This document shows, piece after piece, positions 32,051 through 38,603 of a stretch of DNA of 42,776 nucleotides. The stretch lies in the IMG/VR virus record IMGVR_UViG_3300031963_000315, positions 1-42,776 of that record, one strand, 5' to 3'. The notes beneath the pieces are model-generated. The model was not told where the DNA came from and did not search any database. It saw nothing but the letters and a program-made list of their open reading frames with translations. The DNA comes from a virus. Numbering within the stretch: position 1 is the stretch's first letter; every line of letters starts with the position of its first letter. The translations under genes and the position numbers were made by a program.

Positions 32051-32565
32051 TGGAACAGCCCCTTGCCTTTGTGGCGCGTGTTCGCGCAGCGCCGAGAACA
32101 GAAGCGATTGTGCCCAGCCTGGATGTCCCGCTTTTTGCGCCAGAACTGTTGATCGCAAACCTCACACGCAAAGTGTGCGCCCGTCCGAAGTTTGGCTGCT
32201 ATTTTCGCGCGGTGTTCAGGCGTAGGCGAGTGACCAGAAAGCCCCTCGCCCCCGTCTGTCAAATTCAACAGCGGGGCGCCAACGTTCCGGTAATGCTGTA
32301 TCCAGTAACGCTCCCGAGCGGCCCAATCTTGCCCGTCAGGAACAAATTCCACGGCTTCAATGACACTTGCAGGCTGCTTTGCCAGCCAACGACACACGGG
32401 AAGCGAGCGCCCTTTTTTGGCCTCTCGCAAGTGCTGCTTATGGCGATCGCACATATAACGGGCTGTTTTTCCAACGTACCTTACAGGGCCTCCGATCCGG
32501 CCGCGCAGCAGGTAAATCGTGGTGCCCTTGATGGGCGTGGCGTCTCCGATGACTTCGGTCCTCAT
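32047..32565 (-). CDS. GIY-YIG endonuclease with zinc-finger C-terminus
   Basis: The 172-residue protein shows the GIY-YIG fold: IYLLRG (about 17-22) and VRYVGKT (28-34) for the two strands, then HLREAKKG and the conserved Glu of RERYWIQHYR (about 84-93). A NUMOD3-like SPTPEHRAKIA segment (about 113-123) and a zinc finger (CEVC at about 134-137, FCSRRC near 154-159) follow, features of phage homing endonucleases. It is fused into the operon by four-base overlaps on both sides and precedes the methyltransferase. Either a homing enzyme that has become fixed, or a nuclease paired with the methylase. Confidence 0.85.
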   Translation of the reverse strand: MRTEVIGDATPIKGTTIYLLRGRIGGPVRYVGKTARYMCDRHKQHLREAKKGRSLPVCRWLAKQPASVIEAVEFVPDGQDWAARERYWIQHYRNVGAPLLNLTDGGEGLSGHSPTPEHRAKIAAKLRTGAHFACEVCDQQFWRKKRDIQAGHNRFCSRRCANTRHKGKGLFQ

Positions 32566-32762
32566 GACTTCACCGCCAACATCAGCCTCACATCCGCGAC
32601 GGGCATCCGCAGCATGGAAGCGATCTGGACGGGCACGTAGCCTTCAGCAGCGAGCCGGGCCACACGCGGGTCAGGCGGGGGAAGCTGGCGAGGCAGGAAC
32701 GTCCGGGCGTGGCGCTCGGCGCGGAGTTCGGCGGCTGTCTGGAGCGGGCGGGTGCGGGTCAT
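32562..32762 (-). CDS. Small basic protein with possible HTH
   Basis: The 66-residue protein is Arg-rich and ends in RLAAEGYVPVQIASMLRMPVADVRLML, which reads like a short helix-turn-helix of the resolvase type. It overlaps both neighbours by four bases. It may be a small DNA-binding regulator. No family can be named with confidence. Confidence 0.55.
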   Translation of the reverse strand: MTRTRPLQTAAELRAERHARTFLPRQLPPPDPRVARLAAEGYVPVQIASMLRMPVADVRLMLAVKS

Positions 32763-33001
32763 GCTGGGGGCTCCGGGAGGGGCATCCAGTGGGTGAATGT
32801 GCTGTCAGGGGCGCCGCCATAGCCGGGGTAGACACCCCAGCCGCCGAACTTGCCGCCAAAGGTTTCGTACCGGATGCAGAACATGCGGCCTCTTTGGTGG
32901 CTCATGTGGCGGTCATCGTTTTCGCCAACGATGGCAAGGATGCGTGTCCCATCCCTCGGCGCCGTCTCAATCGGTTGCCATTCCATGCGGGTGCGGGTCA
33001 T
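32759..33001 (-). CDS. DUF551-like phage protein
   Basis: The 80-residue product has WQPIETAPRDGTRILAIV near the N-terminus and a terminal WMPLPEPP motif. Both are hallmarks of the DUF551 family, small phage proteins of unknown function. The start at 33001 is fixed by the four-base overlap with the upstream gene; the longer frame is an artefact. Function unknown. Confidence 0.75.
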   Translation of the reverse strand: MTRTRMEWQPIETAPRDGTRILAIVGENDDRHMSHQRGRMFCIRYETFGGKFGGWGVYPGYGGAPDSTFTHWMPLPEPPA

Positions 33002-33432
33002 GCTGCTCTCCGCTGTTCCGGCAGGACGCCAGAGCGCAGGAACTCGGCAAGCGCAGCCCGGTCGGGGATGGTGTAAACCGCCGAGCTGCCCCAGCCGGAG
33101 TTGTAAGCGTTCGGCGGCACGAGCTCGCGCGGCATGAACTTCCGCATCTTGCTGATCTGCGCTTTCAGGCAGTTCGTGGACGTGCCGGGGCAATCGGCTT
33201 GCAAGGCCTCGGTGATCGTGTCCGCAGAGGCGTCACGTTGCGCCAGGATACGCAAGACGCGCGTCTGGTAGAGCGACAGGGGGCGGACATGCGTTTCCCA
33301 CTCGACGCCGCGTAGGGCGTGCTCTGCGGCTTCTGCGCGCTGGCGCATGGCTTCCAGCTCGGTTTCCAGGCGGGCGATCTGGAGGGCGTAGGGGTTTGCC
33401 CCGCGTTGTGATGTGGGGAATTGGACGGTCAT
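32998..33432 (-). CDS. Winged-helix DNA-binding protein with N-terminal coiled coil
   Basis: The 144-residue protein has a short coiled coil (about 17-42, ARLETELEAMRQRAEAAEHAL) and a C-terminal domain (about 52-125) with LSLYQTRVLRILAQRD, an ISKMRKFM recognition-like helix and a final VYTIPD wing strand. This resembles the OmpR/PhoB-type winged helix, as in alphaproteobacterial CtrA, but without a receiver domain. It probably binds phage or host promoters. It lies between the DUF551 gene and the DUF1376 gene, overlapping both by four bases. Confidence 0.65.
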   Translation of the reverse strand: MTVQFPTSQRGANPYALQIARLETELEAMRQRAEAAEHALRGVEWETHVRPLSLYQTRVLRILAQRDASADTITEALQADCPGTSTNCLKAQISKMRKFMPRELVPPNAYNSGWGSSAVYTIPDRAALAEFLRSGVLPEQRRAA

Positions 33433-34289
33433 GCGGCGGCTCCCAGCTTGGATTGCTCAGCGACCCATGTGCGGTATCGATCGAGGATCAGCTCAGGCAC
33501 GCGGCAGCCTTCGTGGCCCGGCTGCGGGCCAGCATAGGCGGGCCACGATTGCGTCTCGTGCCAGGTCATCAGCAGGCGGCGCCACTGGTCGTCGCCCATG
33601 TCGATCGCCGCCGCCTCCGGCTCTGCGGACGGCAGCCAGCCTTCCCACATGCCGGTGTTGAGGAACTTGTAGATCGCAGGCGCGTACTGCCCGCCGTCCC
33701 GAGTGCTGTCCGGATGGCTGTAGCAAGCCCGCACCGCTGCCAAGAGGCTTTCAGGGGAGGTCTTGGCGATGATCGTCTTGACTACCTTCGGCAAGGTTTT
33801 CTTCGGGGCCATCCGAGCTTTTGCTTTCGGGATGATCCTCAGAATTTCTTCGACCACATGCGCGCTAGAGAGAGGTTTACCTCTCTCTACTGGTTCTGGT
33901 TCTGGTTGCTTGAGCATTGGGGTAGCATTGCTAGGCGCAACATCGTTTGTTTTCAGCGCCTTAGCTTTTCCGCCTTTTGCGCCTGCGTTGCGGCGACGTT
34001 CGTGAGCCTCTTTTGCGGCTAGCCATTCTACAGTCAGCCTAGCATTGCTAAGACGCCCGTCAGCCTCTTTGAAAAACTCGCCAATGACAGCTTCGACAAC
34101 CGACTGGTCAGCCTCGGTCAGCGCTCTCATGCGCCGGTAAACCCAATTGCGATCCGCTGGGATTGAACAGCCCGGCGTCATCCATGTAAGGCGCAAGAGG
34201 CGATTATAGGCGCCATCCTCTGCCAGCGTGAGGTGAGAGGTCTTGGCCTCAAAGTCAGTGGGGAACATGGGGAAATATGGCAGGCTCAT
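33429..34289 (-). CDS. DUF1376 phage replication protein
   Basis: The 286-residue protein starts YFPMFPTDFEAKTSHLTLAE and continues GAYNRLLRLTW, the signature of DUF1376, found in phage replication modules next to helicase genes. It has a basic Lys/Arg patch (about 96-112), then a linker, then a C-terminal domain. By context it is probably the origin-binding or helicase-loading protein, a role filled by lambda O/P or DnaD-like proteins. It lies immediately downstream of the DnaB-type helicase (four-base overlap). Confidence 0.8.
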   Translation of the reverse strand: MSLPYFPMFPTDFEAKTSHLTLAEDGAYNRLLRLTWMTPGCSIPADRNWVYRRMRALTEADQSVVEAVIGEFFKEADGRLSNARLTVEWLAAKEAHERRRNAGAKGGKAKALKTNDVAPSNATPMLKQPEPEPVERGKPLSSAHVVEEILRIIPKAKARMAPKKTLPKVVKTIIAKTSPESLLAAVRACYSHPDSTRDGGQYAPAIYKFLNTGMWEGWLPSAEPEAAAIDMGDDQWRRLLMTWHETQSWPAYAGPQPGHEGCRVPELILDRYRTWVAEQSKLGAAA

Positions 34290-35698
34290 ACAGCGCGCTC
34301 CCAGATCGGGGTAACGTTGGAATTGGGCGTCCAGAACGTGTTGCAGGCGATGTCGCAGGCGAGATGCACCTTGCCGAGCGGGCCGTTACGGTTCTTGGCA
34401 AAAATCACGTCTGCGCCGTTCTTGGTGCGCATCCATCGATCGCTGGCCTTCTCGTACTCATCAGGCGTCTGGGCAGCGTCCATAGCCTGCCGGGCGAAGT
34501 GTGACTCCCGGTGAAGGAACATCACCGCGTTGGCGTCCTGCTCAATCTCGCCTGACTGGCGCAGGTCATGGATCTTCGGCGGACGCTCGTCCTTCACGCT
34601 TTCGCGGTTGACGTGATGAAGCGTCAGAAGGGCCACGTCATGCCGCTTGGCAAACGCCAGGAGGGCTTTCGAGATGCGTCCCGTCTCGTCTGTCCGATCG
34701 CCGCGGTGTTCGGGCGTCAGGTTGCCAAGGTTGTCCACGATGATCAGCCGCGGGCGATCGATGCCGCGGCGGCGGCAAACACCTTCCCATGTCCGGTACT
34801 GCTCACTGAGCTGCGAGACCTTCAGCCCGCCGCGGTCATCAAGGAACAGGCGGCGGTGCGTCTCTTCCTCAAACACGCGGCGCAGGCGGATCGCGCTCTG
34901 CTCATCATTGCAGCCCGCGGAAACGTCATTGTAGCGAAGGTTGCGGCTAGCCGCCTTGTCATACGAGAGGAAGCACCCTCCCCGCATGGCAATCTCATGC
35001 CGCGGCATTTCAAGGGCAAAGTAACCGACAGTCGTTCCAGAGCGCACGGCATTGAGTGCAATGCAGATGGACAGGGCCGACTTGCCCACAGAAGTTGCCG
35101 CGGCGAGGATGGTGTTTTGTCCTGGGCTGAGACCGCCGCCTAGCTGGCTGTCGATCGCGTCAAACCCGGTCCTGATCCGGCGAGCCGCCATCTTTCCCAG
35201 CCCGTCTAGGGCTTCAAGCCCCGTCTCGCTGAAATCATGGGCATCGCCGTTGCCAATCATGGCCGATCGCAAATCATCAAGCTGGCCGTCGATCGACGCC
35301 ATAACCGCGGAGGGCTCAACATAGCCCTCGCCGTCTCCCAGCGCCGCGGCGCGCATCTCGTCTGCCACGCGGATCATGTCGCGGCGGCGGCAGGTATCAG
35401 ACACCACCTTCGCCTGCGTCCGGCACTCAAAGGGCGTCAGGCAGTAGTCCAGCAAGCCTTCAATCGTGTGCTTATGATCCGTCAGCACGGGCGAGCCTGC
35501 CAGCTCTTCAAACACCGTCCCGCAATCAACCGCCATGTTGCGAGCCATCAGGCGGCGCACAGCGGCCCAGATGGTCTGATGCAGCGGGTGATAGAAGTCG
35601 CGCTCTTGGAGGTGTTCGCAAGCCTGCCAGCAGGCATTGTCGAACAGCACAGAGCCAATGACGGCAATTTCCGCGGAATGGGAATATGGCGTGCTCAT
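34286..35698 (-). CDS. DnaB-type replicative helicase
   Basis: The 470-residue protein has an N-terminal DnaB-like helical domain (about 1-110: AEIAVIGSVLFDN, FYHPLHQTIWAAV) and a RecA-like ATPase domain with Walker A AAATSVGKSA (199-208), GYFALEMPRHEIA (about 226-238), Walker B RLIIVDNLGNL and a following HHVNRE. Hexameric DnaB helicases unwind DNA at the replication fork. I see no primase domain, so host DnaG is probably used. The gene is coupled to neighbours by four-base overlaps. Confidence 0.92.
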   Translation of the reverse strand: MSTPYSHSAEIAVIGSVLFDNACWQACEHLQERDFYHPLHQTIWAAVRRLMARNMAVDCGTVFEELAGSPVLTDHKHTIEGLLDYCLTPFECRTQAKVVSDTCRRRDMIRVADEMRAAALGDGEGYVEPSAVMASIDGQLDDLRSAMIGNGDAHDFSETGLEALDGLGKMAARRIRTGFDAIDSQLGGGLSPGQNTILAAATSVGKSALSICIALNAVRSGTTVGYFALEMPRHEIAMRGGCFLSYDKAASRNLRYNDVSAGCNDEQSAIRLRRVFEEETHRRLFLDDRGGLKVSQLSEQYRTWEGVCRRRGIDRPRLIIVDNLGNLTPEHRGDRTDETGRISKALLAFAKRHDVALLTLHHVNRESVKDERPPKIHDLRQSGEIEQDANAVMFLHRESHFARQAMDAAQTPDEYEKASDRWMRTKNGADVIFAKNRNGPLGKVHLACDIACNTFWTPNSNVTPIWERAV

Positions 35699-35886
35699 TG
35701 TCTCGACTCCAGAAACAGGCGCTTCACCAGCGCAAAGTCCTCGGTCTTACCCATCGGAAACCAGCGGTCCTTGAGCACCTTGAGGAACGCCGCATCCTGT
35801 GGTGACAGCGCGTCTTCAGCGTCCTTGCGGGCCTGCGTCCGCGCCACGGCTTCGGCAAATTCGTCAGCGTTCGTTGCCTTGGTCAT
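35695..35886 (-). CDS. Small helical protein upstream of the helicase
   Basis: The 63-residue protein is helical and charged (DEFAEAVARTQARKDAEDAL, then AAFLKVLKDRWF). The start at 35886 overlaps the GcrA-like stop by four bases; the longer frame lies within that gene. It overlaps the helicase start by four bases. It may be a helicase accessory factor; no family is recognised. Confidence 0.55.
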   Translation of the reverse strand: MTKATNADEFAEAVARTQARKDAEDALSPQDAAFLKVLKDRWFPMGKTEDFALVKRLFLESRQ

Positions 35887-36341
35887 GCCATCACCCCCGA
35901 CGACTGAGACACCGAGCGGCTTGTGTGATGCGGGCAATAGCGTCCGCCCTCGGCGTGCGCGCCGCAGAACTTGTGCGGCAGGGCGTCTGTGACAGGCCAG
36001 CGGCAGGATGTGCGCGACAGCGCGTCAAACAGGATGCCTTCAACAGGCGCCGGCTTAGGCGGATCAATGCGCTTGACCGGCGCGGTCGTGCGCTGGCGGG
36101 CTTCCTTGCGCTTCAGGACAAGGCCAGGAGACACCGCGTTGGCTACGGCCTTTTCCGAACGGCTGGCGGAATGACGGCGCCCGCCAAGGGCGATCGCATT
36201 GCGGTGGCAGATCCCGATGATCGTGTTGCGGGTCACGCCAAAGCGCGCCGCGATTTCCCGCCCGCTCTGGCCTGAGTTGGCCAGTGTGCGGATGTAATCA
36301 ATGCTGTCGGCGCTCCAGCGCGCTGTGTATTCTCTTGGCAT
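35883..36341 (-). CDS. GcrA-family cell cycle regulator
   Basis: The 152-residue protein follows the GcrA pattern: N-terminal Trp and helix-turn-helix (about 9-45: SGREIAARFGVTRNTIIGICHR), a basic Pro-rich linker (about 60-100), and a C-terminal Cys/His domain with SCRWPVTD (about 110-117), FCGA and YCPHH. Alphaproteobacterial GcrA binds sigma-70 and promoters carrying GANTC sites methylated by CcrM. A phage copy could redirect host cell-cycle transcription or read methylation state at phage promoters. It lies between a winged-helix gene and the small gene before the helicase. Confidence 0.88.
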   Translation of the reverse strand: MPREYTARWSADSIDYIRTLANSGQSGREIAARFGVTRNTIIGICHRNAIALGGRRHSASRSEKAVANAVSPGLVLKRKEARQRTTAPVKRIDPPKPAPVEGILFDALSRTSCRWPVTDALPHKFCGAHAEGGRYCPHHTSRSVSQSSGVMA

Positions 36342-36358
36342 TCCCCAGCCCTCTGCTT

Positions 36359-36676
36359 CTAAATTGCCCGATACTTGTGTGCGCGGTTGCCGCGCTTGCT
36401 GACGCCTTCAGCGGCTTCCAGCGGGAGTTTCTCGACCTTGGCCCGCGCAGCGAGACGGCTCAGCGCAGGACGGGCCGTCAGGATGTCGAAGCCCATCAGT
36501 TGCGCGATACGATCCGGGCATTCCGGGCCGTGCGCTTTCAGAAAGGCCAGCACTTGATCGTCGATGCGCTTGGCAGGCTCACGCATCTTGCGCGCGGCTT
36601 CGGCACTGGCGCCGCCTGTCTTGCTTCCGGGAACGTCCGGGTAGCGTTCGGCAAAGGTGAAAAGGTCGTCAGCCAT
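36359..36676 (-). CDS. Small winged-helix-like protein
   Basis: The start at 36676 shares one base with the stop of the small upstream gene; the longer frame is an artefact. The 105-residue protein has a helical N-terminus and a probable winged helix (about 40-80): QVLAFLKAHGPECPDRIAQLMGF, then ARPALSRLAARAKVEKLPL. The C-terminus is basic. Such proteins act as phage transcription regulators. No family name is certain. Confidence 0.6.
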   Translation of the reverse strand: MADDLFTFAERYPDVPGSKTGGASAEAARKMREPAKRIDDQVLAFLKAHGPECPDRIAQLMGFDILTARPALSRLAARAKVEKLPLEAAEGVSKRGNRAHKYRAI

Positions 36677-36783
36677 CACGCCAGCCCCACCATCAGCAGG
36701 AGCGCGCACCAGAACGCGATGGACAGCATCAGGCCCCATGCGAGGCCGCGAACGGGGGCGAGTTGATCGTCTTGGGGGATCAT
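36676..36783 (-). CDS. Tiny membrane protein (35 aa)
   Basis: ATG 36783 to TGA 36676 encodes 35 residues with a polar N-terminus (about 1-12) and one membrane segment (about 15-34, LAWGLMLSIAFWCALLLMVG). Its start overlaps the stop of the Cro-like gene by four bases (ATGA) and its stop shares one base with the next start (TGATG). This exact coupling on both sides supports it as a real gene. It would be among the first proteins made after induction. Function unknown. Confidence 0.55.
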   Translation of the reverse strand: MIPQDDQLAPVRGLAWGLMLSIAFWCALLLMVGLA

Positions 36784-37004
36784 GCGGCGCCTGCCTTGCG
36801 CTTCGTGCGCCGGTCGAGGCCAAGCAGGCTGATGGCAGTCACCTGCCCGCCTGTTGCAGTCTCAATGCGTCTGGCGAATTTGACCGAGGGCGTTCGCCGC
36901 CCGTCGCAAATGTCCGCTAGATAGCCCTTGGATGTGTTAAGCTGCCCCGCGAGCCGTGTGAGCGCGCCGTGGCCTTGTTCAGAGAGGAAGTCTGCTAGGG
37001 TCAT
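36780..37004 (-). CDS. Cro-like XRE/YdaS-type regulator
   Basis: The 74-residue protein has one helix-turn-helix (about 12-50: GALTRLAGQLNTSKGYLADICDGRRTPSVKFARRIETATGG). It is the first gene of the leftward operon and divergent from the XRE repressor at 37097, the Cro position of a lambdoid-type switch. No Shine-Dalgarno lies before its ATG, and a TTGACA -35 (minus strand, 37034-37039) would place the transcript start at or next to the ATG, so its mRNA may be leaderless. It probably binds the operators at 37013 and 37047. Confidence 0.8.
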   Translation of the reverse strand: MTLADFLSEQGHGALTRLAGQLNTSKGYLADICDGRRTPSVKFARRIETATGGQVTAISLLGLDRRTKRKAGAA

Positions 37005-37012
37005 GCAACATG

Positions 37013-37029
37013 GTTCGCAAAATGCGAAC
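37013..37029. promoter_or_regulatory. Operator O1 (17-bp palindrome)
   Basis: The sequence GTTCGCAAAATGCGAAC is a perfect inverted repeat of seven bases around a three-base centre. It lies nine bases upstream of the Cro-like ATG (minus strand), between the predicted -35 and the start, so binding would block leftward transcription. Confidence 0.75.
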
Positions 37030-37033
37030 TGCT

Positions 37034-37039
37034 TGTCAA
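37034..37039 (-). promoter_or_regulatory. Predicted -35 box of the leftward promoter
   Basis: On the minus strand these bases read TTGACA, a perfect sigma-70 -35 hexamer. No good -10 is seen at 17 bases; GAACCA occupies that place and overlaps operator O1. On the plus strand the same site reads TTGTCA (37033-37038), so a rightward promoter may share it. Confidence 0.45.
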
Positions 37040-37046
37040 CAACGGA

Positions 37047-37063
37047 GTTCGCTATGTGCGTGT
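37047..37063. promoter_or_regulatory. Operator O2 (degenerate copy)
   Basis: The sequence GTTCGCTATGTGCGTGT keeps the GTTCGC half and GCG at the same spacing as O1 but has lost the last three bases of the right half. It lies 34 bp from O1 (start to start) and 33 bases before the repressor start at 37097. It could be a weaker site for the same regulator. Confidence 0.5.
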
Positions 37064-37096
37064 CTACTTGCCGCAGTGCTTGTGACAGAACGGGCC

Positions 37097-37408
37097 ATGA
37101 GCAGCACCCGCCCCTTCTTCCTTAAACAGTGGCGCGAATATCGCGGACTGAGCCAGCAACGACTGGCTGAACGCCTTGACACCTCAAAGGGATACATTTC
37201 GGACCTGGAACGTGGCAAGCGCCGCTACAACCAAGATATGCTGGAATTATTGGCCGACGCGCTGAATTGTGAGCCAGCAGACATATTGATGCGCGACCCC
37301 AGCGATCCGTCCGGGATATGGTCAATCTGGGACGCCATTCCCGCCATTGATCGCCCCCGAATCGTCGCGGTCATCAAAGCCATGATCGGCAACAAAACGG
37401 GCAGCTAA
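37097..37408 (+). CDS. XRE-family repressor, CI-like position
   Basis: The 103-residue protein has a clear helix-turn-helix (about 8-62: LKQWREYRGLSQQRLAERLDTSKGYISDLERGKRRYNQDMLELLADAL) and a short C-terminal part (about 70-103) but no peptidase domain of the LexA/CI type. It diverges from the Cro-like gene and lies among GTTCGC operators, so it is the likely lysogeny repressor or a partner of the second XRE protein. No strong ribosome site precedes the ATG. Without a peptidase domain, induction must work differently from lambda. Confidence 0.8.
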   Translation: MSSTRPFFLKQWREYRGLSQQRLAERLDTSKGYISDLERGKRRYNQDMLELLADALNCEPADILMRDPSDPSGIWSIWDAIPAIDRPRIVAVIKAMIGNKTGS

Positions 37409-37416
37409 AGAAAAAA

Positions 37417-37433
37417 GTTCGCAATAAGCGTTA
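37417..37433. promoter_or_regulatory. Operator O3 (degenerate copy)
   Basis: The sequence GTTCGCAATAAGCGTTA keeps the GTTCGC half and GCG with the same five-base spacing as O1 and O4, but the right half ends TTA. It lies just after the first XRE gene and before the second. Confidence 0.5.
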
Positions 37434-37451
37434 CATTCTGCTTGCCTATGG

Positions 37452-37468
37452 GTTCGCGATATGCGAAC
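37452..37468. promoter_or_regulatory. Operator O4 (17-bp palindrome)
   Basis: The sequence GTTCGCGATATGCGAAC is an inverted repeat with six-base arms GTTCGC and GCGAAC around five bases. It lies 25 bases upstream of the second XRE gene start (37494), so this gene probably has its own regulated promoter. O3 and O4 are 35 bp apart (start to start), almost the same as O1 and O2. Confidence 0.72.
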
Positions 37469-37493
37469 GTCTCTCCATCGAACGGAGAGACAC

Positions 37494-37826
37494 ATGCCCA
37501 AGACAGCCACAACCCGAGAGCCCGGCTCGCGCTCGCCTACAGAGATCGACGTGTTTGTCGGTGAGCGCATCCGCGCCATCCGGGCAGACCGCCACCTGTC
37601 AATGCAGGAAGTCGCTTCGGCGCTCGGCCTGAGCCATCAGCAGCTTCAGAAATACGAGGTCGGCACGAACCGTCTGAGTGCCGGGATGCTTTATCAGGTT
37701 GCGGCGTATTTCGAGGTCAGCGTTGCGAGCCTGTTCCCTGACGCGCCGAAAGACGCGGCCGCCGAAGCCCTGAGGGCGAAGCGCAAGCTGGACGCGATCC
37801 GCCGCATTCTTCTGGAGGCCGTGTGA
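37494..37826 (+). CDS. Second XRE-family regulator (alphaproteobacterial type)
   Basis: The start at 37494 follows a GGAGAG ribosome site; the longer frame begins within operator O4. The 110-residue protein has the arrangement DVFVGERIRAIRADRHLSMQEVASALGLSHQQLQKYEVGTNRLS (about 21-64), typical of a widespread alphaproteobacterial XRE family that recognises its sites with the QQLQKYE helix. The C-terminus is a Lys/Ala/Arg-rich helix. It may control the rightward arm, including the ERF gene and excisionase. Confidence 0.82.
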   Translation: MPKTATTREPGSRSPTEIDVFVGERIRAIRADRHLSMQEVASALGLSHQQLQKYEVGTNRLSAGMLYQVAAYFEVSVASLFPDAPKDAAAEALRAKRKLDAIRRILLEAV

Positions 37827-38110
37827 TGCTCAACGCCTTCCACGAAACCGACTCCCGCAACTCCTACGCATGGGGCCAGCGCCTCGCCAACGCGATTGAG
37901 CTTGCCCTGTTCGCAGCGGGCCAAGTCCGCAAGCTGAGCGCAACGGATGCCTGCGCCATTGCAGAGGCGATCATCGAACACGGCGCGGGTGAGGATGCTC
38001 ACCTTGATGGCGTGTTGCTCTATGCTGGCGCGATAGACGGGTCGCCGCTTTATCGCGCTGCACATGGCGAGATGATCAAGCAGCGCTCGGCGCAGCGGGT
38101 GGCGGCATGA
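37826..38110 (+). CDS. Hypothetical small helical protein
   Basis: The 94-residue protein is mostly helical (ANAIELALFAAGQVRKLSATDACAIAEAIIEHGAG). The ATG at 37826 shares one base with the upstream stop and follows a GGAGG site; GTG 37823 is an alternative. No family is recognised. Context is the rightward early operon before the ERF gene. Confidence 0.6.
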   Translation: MLNAFHETDSRNSYAWGQRLANAIELALFAAGQVRKLSATDACAIAEAIIEHGAGEDAHLDGVLLYAGAIDGSPLYRAAHGEMIKQRSAQRVAA

Positions 38111-38388
38111 GCGGCCTTATGAAACGCTTCGGCTGGGTCCGCGCAGCCGAGCTGACCAAATTGCAGGACATGATTGCGGCCAAAGAGGCCGACATGATTG
38201 ATTGGGCAAACGAAGTCGTCGAAAAGCACGAACGGGAATACCGCGAGCTTGCAGAGCGCTGGGCGGAAACCCGTGAGCATCTGTTCGACCGAAAGCAGCT
38301 TCAAGCGATTCAAAATGCCGTGCTTGAATATCGGCTGCTCATGCCGCCCGCGCCAATCCTTGTTAAAGAAAAGGACGGCGACGCATGA
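38107..38388 (+). CDS. Hypothetical coiled-coil protein
   Basis: The 93-residue protein is one long charged helix in the middle (about 15-70: MIAAKEADMIDWANEVVEKHEREYRELAERW), suited to a coiled coil. It overlaps both neighbours by four bases. Its place before the ERF gene suggests an accessory to recombination, but this is inference. Confidence 0.55.
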   Translation: MSGLMKRFGWVRAAELTKLQDMIAAKEADMIDWANEVVEKHEREYRELAERWAETREHLFDRKQLQAIQNAVLEYRLLMPPAPILVKEKDGDA

Positions 38389-38603
38389 ACCGCCAGATCT
38401 CCCACCACATCGACCAGATCGAAGCCCGCCTTGCGGCAGCCGAAGCTCCGTACAAAGCCGAAGAACGCGAAATCGAGCAGGCAATCGACGCGCTGAAGGC
38501 CCGCCTTCGCGCCGTGTACGAGGCGCGCTGCGAAGTCGCTCGCCCGTTCGAAATCGAGCTTGACGCATTTTACGATCAACAGAACCAAGAGGAGGCCGCG
38601 TGA
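38385..38603 (+). CDS. Small coiled-coil protein
   Basis: The 72-residue protein is a charged helix (about 5-65: IDQIEARLAAAEAPYKAEEREIEQAIDALKARLRAVYEA), likely a coiled coil. Its stop overlaps the ERF start by one base (TGATG) after a GAGGAGG site. Small coiled-coil genes often precede phage single-strand annealing proteins; no function is established. Confidence 0.6.
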   Translation: MNRQISHHIDQIEARLAAAEAPYKAEEREIEQAIDALKARLRAVYEARCEVARPFEIELDAFYDQQNQEEAA

